From the NCBI GenBank assembly GCA_046327745.1, contig JAXLXV010000007.1, forward strand, positions 310,001-374,000: a stretch of 64,000 nucleotides of DNA, in the 5' to 3' direction. The notes below the pieces were generated by a model that ran no database searches, was not told the DNA's origin, and was given only the letters and a program-made list of their open reading frames with translations. Shown piece by piece: positions 59,430 through 64,000 of the stretch; position 1 is the first letter of the stretch; every line of letters starts with the position of its first letter. This DNA comes from JABAQJ01 sp046327745 (GTDB taxonomy: Bacteria; Gemmatimonadota; Gemmatimonadetes; Gemmatimonadales; Gemmatimonadaceae). Made by a program: the position numbers and the translations under genes.

Positions 59430-60820
59430 GGTGTTCCCGATTCTGCTGGGGGCGGGTGGTGCATCGCCCACGTCGTGTCGCTGATGCGCACCAGGTCCTC
59501 TCGGGGGAGCGCTTCAAGGAGGGCCCAACCCGTGTCAAACGTTTCGCCGATACTTCGCCGGTTACCTCCTTGGTTCACAAACTGCGCCTCGAAGGCTTCG
59601 GCGAACGCGAGGGCGCGTCGGTCGTGCTCGGCCAACCCGGACTCGCCGACAATTGCTGCCATGGTGCGCGCCTCGCGGCCGCGGGCGTAGCTGGCATACA
59701 GTTGGTCCGACCACTCACGATGATCGCCGCGCGTTTTTCCTTCTCCAATCCCCGCGTTCATCAACCTGGACAACGAGGGCAGCACGTCGATTGGGGGGGA
59801 GACGCCCCGACGATGCAGCTCTCGGCTCAGAACGATTTGTCCCTCGGTGATGTATCCCGTGAGGTCCGGGATCGGATGCGTGATGTCGTCATCCGGCATC
59901 GTTAGGATCGGGATCTGGGTGATGGACCCGGCGCGACCGCGGACTATGCCCGCACGCTCATAGATCGATGCCAGATCCGTGTACATGTAGCCCGGATAGC
60001 CGCGTCGGCCAGGTATCTCTTCGCGTGCCGTGGCGATTTCGCGTAAGGCGTCACAGTAGTGCGTCATGTCCGCGATCACGACCAGGACATGATAGCCCGC
60101 GTCGAACGCGAGGAATTCGGCGCAGGTGAGGGCGAGGCGTGGCGCCAACAATCGCTCGACCGCTGGATGTGCAGCTTGGTTCAGGTACAACACCGTGCGC
60201 GGAAGAACCCCACTCGCGCGCACGCGCTGCAGGAACTCGTCGGATTCCCGGGCGGTGATGCCAACGCCGGCAAACACCACGGCAAAGGGCTCGTCGCGGG
60301 GCGCGCGCGCCCCTTCCACGATGCGGGCGGCGATCTCCAGACCCGGAAGGCCGGGGCCAGAAAACACGGGGAGTTTCTGGCCGCGCACCAGGGTGTTCAT
60401 GGCGTCGATCACCGAGAGTCCCGTCTCGATGAAATCCGTTGGCCTGCCGCGTCGAACCGGATTTAGGGGGACGCCGTTGATCGGCCGAATCTCCTCGCCA
60501 ATCGGCTCTGGCAGGCCATCGATCGGGTCACCATGACCATCGAACGCACGCCCTAACAACTCGTGTCCGACCACGGTGGACGCCACCGTTCCAGTCAGGG
60601 AGATGTCAACCGCATGCGGGGCCAGTCCCACCGTTTCGTCCAGCAGCTGCACCACCGTCACCCGCTCTCCGGCCTCGATGACTTGTCCACGCCGTTCGGG
60701 TTGACCCAGGGCACGAATGAGCACCCACTCCCCCAAGGCGACACGTCGCGTCCCATGGAGAAAGAGCAGTGGGCCCGCCACCGACGAGGCCCCACGATAG
60801 GTGCGCTCGAGCGGTATCAT
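59426..60820 (-). CDS. atpB: V/A-type ATPase subunit B
   Basis: Subunit B is the non-catalytic nucleotide-binding subunit of the V1/A1 head, 464 residues. It carries the degenerate P-loop region SGPGLPGLEIAARIV in place of a Walker A. Other blocks are ARESDEFLQRVRASG, DMTHYCDALREIATAREEIPGRRGYPGYMYTDLASIYERAG (the arginine-finger region) and GRAGSITQIPILTMPDDDITHP. ATG 60820 overlaps the stop of subunit A by four bases. It pairs with A in threes to make the rotary head. Confidence 0.95.
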   Translation of the reverse strand: MIPLERTYRGASSVAGPLLFLHGTRRVALGEWVLIRALGQPERRGQVIEAGERVTVVQLLDETVGLAPHAVDISLTGTVASTVVGHELLGRAFDGHGDPIDGLPEPIGEEIRPINGVPLNPVRRGRPTDFIETGLSVIDAMNTLVRGQKLPVFSGPGLPGLEIAARIVEGARAPRDEPFAVVFAGVGITARESDEFLQRVRASGVLPRTVLYLNQAAHPAVERLLAPRLALTCAEFLAFDAGYHVLVVIADMTHYCDALREIATAREEIPGRRGYPGYMYTDLASIYERAGIVRGRAGSITQIPILTMPDDDITHPIPDLTGYITEGQIVLSRELHRRGVSPPIDVLPSLSRLMNAGIGEGKTRGDHREWSDQLYASYARGREARTMAAIVGESGLAEHDRRALAFAEAFEAQFVNQGGNRRSIGETFDTGWALLEALPREDLVRISDTTWAMHHPPPAESGTP

Positions 60821-62571
60821 CGCGAGGTGCCTCCCGCAGTGGGCGGCAGGACGCCGTCGGCAGCCGCAACGGCGGCGACGGCCAGGCTTGCCACGTCGCG
60901 GTCCGCGCCGTCCCTCACAGCCGCGATCGCCCGTCGCACCGGAGCAAGTTCCAGTCGAGCCAACGGCGTGCCACGCTCCAGCGCCGCCGCTGCGGACCGG
61001 TGAAGCCGCACCGCCGCCGCGGCCAGGGCGTACGTCTTGGCGATCGTGGAGAACGCGTCGTGTGGGTGGAACGCGTTCTGTCGCAAAATCGTTTCGCGGA
61101 CCATCGCCGCGACGTCCATCACCAGCTTGTCCTTGTCTTCCAGCGCCTCTGGCCCGACCAAGCTGGCGATATCGCGCAGTTCACGTTCGCGTTGCAGCAG
61201 ACGGATGAGCGAGCTTCGCAGGAGCTCCCAGTCTTCTCCACCGTGTTCCGCGAACCAGGGACTCACCCGGGCCGCATACAGTGAGAATGACGTGTCCCAG
61301 TCCACCGCCGGGTAGTGACGCTGGTGGGCCAGGCTGGCATCCAAGGCCCACATGGCCCCCGCCACACGCAACGACGCTTGGGTGACCGGCTCGGAGAAAT
61401 CGCCGCCTGGCGGCGAAATGGCACCGATGATGGTGACGGCGCCCTGTCGAGTTGGGGCGCCTAACGCTGTCACGCGTCCGGCCCGCTCCAGGAATTGCCC
61501 TAATCGGCTGGCCAGGTACGTGGGGTAGCCTTCTTCCCCCGGCATCTCCTGAAGACGTGCACCGAGTTCTCGCAGCGCCTCTGCCCAACGCGAGGTGCTG
61601 TCGACCATGAGCGCGACGCGATACCCCATGTCGCGATAGTACTCCGCGACCGTCACGCCAAGGTAGATGGACGCCTCACGAGCAGCCACCGGCATGTTCG
61701 ACGTGTTCACGATCAGCACGGCCCGATCCATCACTGGACGGCCGGTTCGCGGGTCCACGAGCGCCGGAAACTCCGTCAGCACATCGGTCATCTCGTTGCC
61801 GCGCTCTCCGCAGCCTACGTAGACGACCACATCGGCATCGGCGAACTTGGCCAGGGACTGCTGCACGATCGTCTTCCCCGTGCCGAATCCGCCAGGCACA
61901 ACGCAGGCGCCTCCTTCAGCCACAGGGAAGAGCAGGTCGAAGACGCGCTGACCAGTGATGAACGGCCGCTCGGCGGACAAGCGCGCGGCACTCGGACGCG
62001 GTGCGCGCACGGGCCAGCGCTGGGAAAGGAAGAGCAGCGTCCCATCTTCTAGTTCGCCGATGGCTTCATCGACGGCGTACTCTCCGGACACCAGCTGCTT
62101 CACGACACCGCGGACGCCCGGAGGCACCAGAATTCGGTGATCGATCCCTGGTCGCTCAGGCACGACGCCGAGCACGTCTCCACCCTGCACGGCCGTCCCG
62201 GGGATCACCTGCGCGGTGAAGGGCCAACGTTGCGTGTGGTCGAGCGTTTCGGCCCGTACCCCAGGTGAGATGAAGTCCCCTGTGCCCTCGGCGACGCGCG
62301 CCAACGGCCGGCCCACACCATCGAGGATACTCCCCAGCAGTCCTGGACCTAACGTCACCGCCAACGTGCTGCCGGTTACAGCGACGGGCTCGCCGAGCGA
62401 GAGTCCGGTCGTGTCTTCGTAGACCTGCAGCGTGGCCAGGTCCTCCGTCTGCCGGATCACCTCGCCTAACAACGAGCGATCCCCAACGTACGCCAACTCA
62501 TACAGTGAGGCACGGAGCGGGCGAGCTTCCACGAGCGAGCCGGCGATCCGGACGATGGCGGGCGTGGTCAT
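60817..62571 (-). CDS. atpA: V/A-type ATPase catalytic subunit A
   Basis: Subunit A, 584 residues, hydrolyses or makes ATP. The P-loop GGFGTGKT (227-234) is followed by the CGERGNEM motif with the catalytic Glu. The non-homologous insertion specific to A subunits lies at about 110-200 (GVRGVVKQLVSGEYAVDEAIGELEDG). STSRWAEALRELGARLQEMPGEEGYPTYLASRLGQFLERAGRV is the conserved arginine region. The C-terminal bundle contains FHPHDAFSTIAKTYALA. Its ATG overlaps the F-subunit stop as ATGA. The operon could pump H+ or Na+; the membrane rotor genes lie outside the window. Confidence 0.96.
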   Translation of the reverse strand: MTTPAIVRIAGSLVEARPLRASLYELAYVGDRSLLGEVIRQTEDLATLQVYEDTTGLSLGEPVAVTGSTLAVTLGPGLLGSILDGVGRPLARVAEGTGDFISPGVRAETLDHTQRWPFTAQVIPGTAVQGGDVLGVVPERPGIDHRILVPPGVRGVVKQLVSGEYAVDEAIGELEDGTLLFLSQRWPVRAPRPSAARLSAERPFITGQRVFDLLFPVAEGGACVVPGGFGTGKTIVQQSLAKFADADVVVYVGCGERGNEMTDVLTEFPALVDPRTGRPVMDRAVLIVNTSNMPVAAREASIYLGVTVAEYYRDMGYRVALMVDSTSRWAEALRELGARLQEMPGEEGYPTYLASRLGQFLERAGRVTALGAPTRQGAVTIIGAISPPGGDFSEPVTQASLRVAGAMWALDASLAHQRHYPAVDWDTSFSLYAARVSPWFAEHGGEDWELLRSSLIRLLQRERELRDIASLVGPEALEDKDKLVMDVAAMVRETILRQNAFHPHDAFSTIAKTYALAAAAVRLHRSAAAALERGTPLARLELAPVRRAIAAVRDGADRDVASLAVAAVAAADGVLPPTAGGTSR

Positions 62572-62894
62572 TGGAGTCGAACCCGGTACCCGATCGCCCG
62601 TTGCAGCATGTCGAGGATATAGTCCTCGGCACGCGCGCTCGCCGTCGTCCAGTTCGGTGATGGAATAGGGACGAGTAGCGGAAGAGCGCTGCGTTCGAGT
62701 TCCGCCCGAACGGCGGCTGGCACGCCATCGAACAGCGACTGCTCGACCAACAACACGCCAACGTCAGAGGCTGCGGCCCGTTGAAGCTGCGCACTCGCGT
62801 CGGACGCATCCAACACGTCCGTCGCTGGGACGCCCGCCAACCGGAAGCCGGTGGCCACCGCGGGCGATGCCAGCACGCGAACACGGGCCTTCAT
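62568..62894 (-). CDS. atpF: V/A-type ATPase subunit F
   Basis: This 108-residue small Rossmann-like subunit binds the central shaft near D. It starts MKARVRVLASPAVATGFRLAGVPATDV, which is the family glycine-loop pattern (G-F-RLAG). DVGVLLVEQSLFDG follows, and a C-terminal tail (DYILDMLQRAIGYRVRL) can reach into the head. It overlaps both neighbours by four bases. Its length and position between C and A match the Thermus-type operon. Confidence 0.9.
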   Translation of the reverse strand: MKARVRVLASPAVATGFRLAGVPATDVLDASDASAQLQRAAASDVGVLLVEQSLFDGVPAAVRAELERSALPLLVPIPSPNWTTASARAEDYILDMLQRAIGYRVRLQ

Positions 62895-63904
62895 ACCGCC
62901 GCCGCACTCGGGCGGAGCGCGCGCTGCACCGCGATCACGGGAACCTGCATCGACAAGCTCCAGATGATGCGATCGATGGACCGTACGTTCCGCCGCAACT
63001 CCAACACGTAACGGATCACTGGTGCCGTGCCTAACGGCTCAACGCGCGCCGTGGCATGCGCCTGGTCAATCAGTGCGTCCAGCACCGCGTCCTCGGCACG
63101 GGCCGGCTGCGTGACGGCGGCGGACAGTATGGGCGCGTCGGAGAGTCGCCGTAGTTGGGTTTCCCGGTCGGCCGCCGTCGGTGCCTGAATGAGGTCCCGG
63201 AACGCGTCGGCCGTCAGCCACCGGCCGCCGGCGAGGAATACATGGTCGACGTCCAGACGCTCCCGGCGCGGCCAGAGTGCCAAGGCGCTCCAGAGATTTT
63301 CGATGTCCAGCACGGACTGTGTGTAGTCGCGCATGGCACCATCGGCCATTGCCGCGGCCGCGGTGGCGCGCGCGGCGAACGTCCGGTTGACGGCGCTCTC
63401 CAGCTGCAACAGATCCGGGTGTTGTCGCATGGAGGCCTCGCGCAGTGCTGCCGCATACGGATTGCCCATCGTTGCCAGCTGTGCGACCAGGGTGGCAACA
63501 TCGCCCTGGCGAGCAAGTTCGTGTAGGACGCGCTCGGGAAGCGCGGGGGTCGGGATCAGGCCCGCCATCCGTTCGTCGGGCAATGCCCCGCATGCCGCTC
63601 CTCGCAGCACGGCGCGGAGGCTGCGGCGGTCTTCGTCTTCATACAGGGGAGTGAGCATCCGCACTCGGGCACCGGCCCAGCGCGCCAACAAGCGCAGGCG
63701 GCCCGCCGCGTGTCGTCGAACAGCGAGTTCAAGCTCTCGGGGGGTCGCCCGCTCCAGTGGTGTGGCGAGGATGTTGGCGGTGGCCAACGCAACGGAGAGT
63801 GCGGCCAGACTCCGACTCTCGGCCAAGACATGAATGACCTGCTCGGACGCCAGCCGACCAGAAAGTCCGCTCACTCTGGCAACCACATCGCTCCAGTCGG
63901 TCAT
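62891..63904 (-). CDS. atpC: V/A-type ATPase subunit C (AC39-like)
   Basis: This 337-residue subunit forms the cone that links the central shaft to the membrane ring. It is almost all helical, with the family landmark RRNVRSIDRIIWSLSMQVP near the C-terminus and a first repeat with LAESRSLAALSVALA. It is less conserved than A or B, but its position between E and F, the size and this motif agree. ATG 63904 overlaps the upstream E-subunit stop as ATGA. Confidence 0.85.
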   Translation of the reverse strand: MTDWSDVVARVSGLSGRLASEQVIHVLAESRSLAALSVALATANILATPLERATPRELELAVRRHAAGRLRLLARWAGARVRMLTPLYEDEDRRSLRAVLRGAACGALPDERMAGLIPTPALPERVLHELARQGDVATLVAQLATMGNPYAAALREASMRQHPDLLQLESAVNRTFAARATAAAAMADGAMRDYTQSVLDIENLWSALALWPRRERLDVDHVFLAGGRWLTADAFRDLIQAPTAADRETQLRRLSDAPILSAAVTQPARAEDAVLDALIDQAHATARVEPLGTAPVIRYVLELRRNVRSIDRIIWSLSMQVPVIAVQRALRPSAAAV

Positions 63905-64000
63905 GGAGTCGCCCCCTGCCGGTTACGCGCGGCGACAATGCGCATGGCCAGCACCGCGCGGGCGCGTTGCAACATGGGGCCGAACGTCGCGTCCACACGA
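63901..64000 (-). CDS. V/A-type ATPase subunit E, C-terminal fragment
   Basis: The minus-strand frame ending in TGA at 63903-63901 reads ...RVDATFGPMLQRARAVLAM-RIVAARNRQGATP to the window edge. The RVDATF..ML.RA pattern and the place before subunit C fit the end of peripheral-stalk subunit E. The rest of the gene lies beyond the window, so this call rests on about 32 residues and on gene order. Confidence 0.6.
   Translation of the reverse strand, partial: RVDATFGPMLQRARAVLAMRIVAARNRQGATP

Noticed and set aside
59429..59471. Longer start for V-ATPase subunit D
   Set aside because: The extra residues are not family-like, and ATG 59429 makes the ATGA overlap used at every other junction of the operon.
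3020..63040. TTAGGG-like telomeric or satellite repeat as explanation for the recurring word
   Set aside because: Copies are single and scattered, never in tandem, and the third G is not conserved.
1..64000. Mobile elements, prophage, CRISPR or restriction systems
   Set aside because: No transposase, integrase, terminase, Cas or restriction-type protein and no spaced direct repeats were found.
1..64000. tRNA or rRNA genes
   Set aside because: No cloverleaf with a TTCGAAT-type arm and no rRNA-like segment was recognised in the gaps, which are mostly under 250 bases. A covariance-model scan would settle this.

Overview
The window is about 64 kb of GC-rich (low-60s percent by eye), gene-dense bacterial chromosome. 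It holds about 60 protein genes, most on the minus strand. I recognise no rRNA, tRNA, CRISPR array, transposon or phage gene. The cell is Gram-negative: there are lipoprotein signals, an LpxR-type lipid A deacylase and a predicted outer-membrane barrel. It probably uses menaquinone and it carries a V/A-type ATPase. The combination of late Ubi/Mqn enzymes, an ETF:menaquinone reductase, a PD40-amidohydrolase, penicillin-acylase and M28 hydrolases, and the V-type ATPase suggests Gemmatimonadota. That placement is inference, not something I could test.

Layout. 1-1.9 kb: end of mutM, a short UvrC-like nuclease and a YfcE phosphoesterase. 1.9-5.7 kb: a translationally coupled ubiE-ubiD-ubiA-ubiX cluster for the last steps of quinone synthesis. 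5.8-8.2 kb: ECF sigma factor, zinc-type anti-sigma factor and a bactofilin-like membrane protein. 8.2-16.9 kb: SAM hydrolase, MATE exporter, Mrp, DHH phosphatase, amino-acid permease, guaB and two small coupled genes. 17-20.7 kb: a peptidoglycan group of two M15-like peptidases with dockerin-like loops and two L,D-transpeptidase-type proteins, one lacking the catalytic Cys. 20.7-28.4 kb (plus strand): gpmI, a barrel protein, a QueD-type enzyme, mobA, mobB, a Cdd1-DacB fusion, moeA and a family-16 methyltransferase. 28.4-36.7 kb: lipoprotein, DinB protein, and a glutaryl-CoA-dehydrogenase/ETF/membrane Fe-S oxidoreductase respiratory set, with an SDR and LpxR between them. 36.7-43.8 kb: penicillin acylase, SprT-like protein, phosphoesterase, NAD-isocitrate dehydrogenase and lipoproteins. 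44.1-52.9 kb: cstA-ybdD, alpha/beta hydrolase, a 1105-residue PD40-amidohydrolase and an M28 peptidase. 52.9-58.8 kb: ECF42-type sigma factor with its DGPF partner, an exonuclease, a DUF1080 protein and an M20 hydrolase. 58.8-64 kb: V-ATPase genes in the order E-C-F-A-B-D, each start overlapping the previous stop as ATGA.

The most unusual signal is not a gene. The heptamer CGTTAGG/CCTAACG recurs roughly 45 times on both strands, in several coding frames and even across stop codons. Most TTA leucine codons I could find lie inside it. Other points worth following are the dockerin-like insertions in the twin M15 peptidases, the Cys-less transpeptidase paralogue, the Cdd1-DacB fusion, a perfect CRP-type dyad before etfB, and a METTL20-like methyltransferase close to etfBA.
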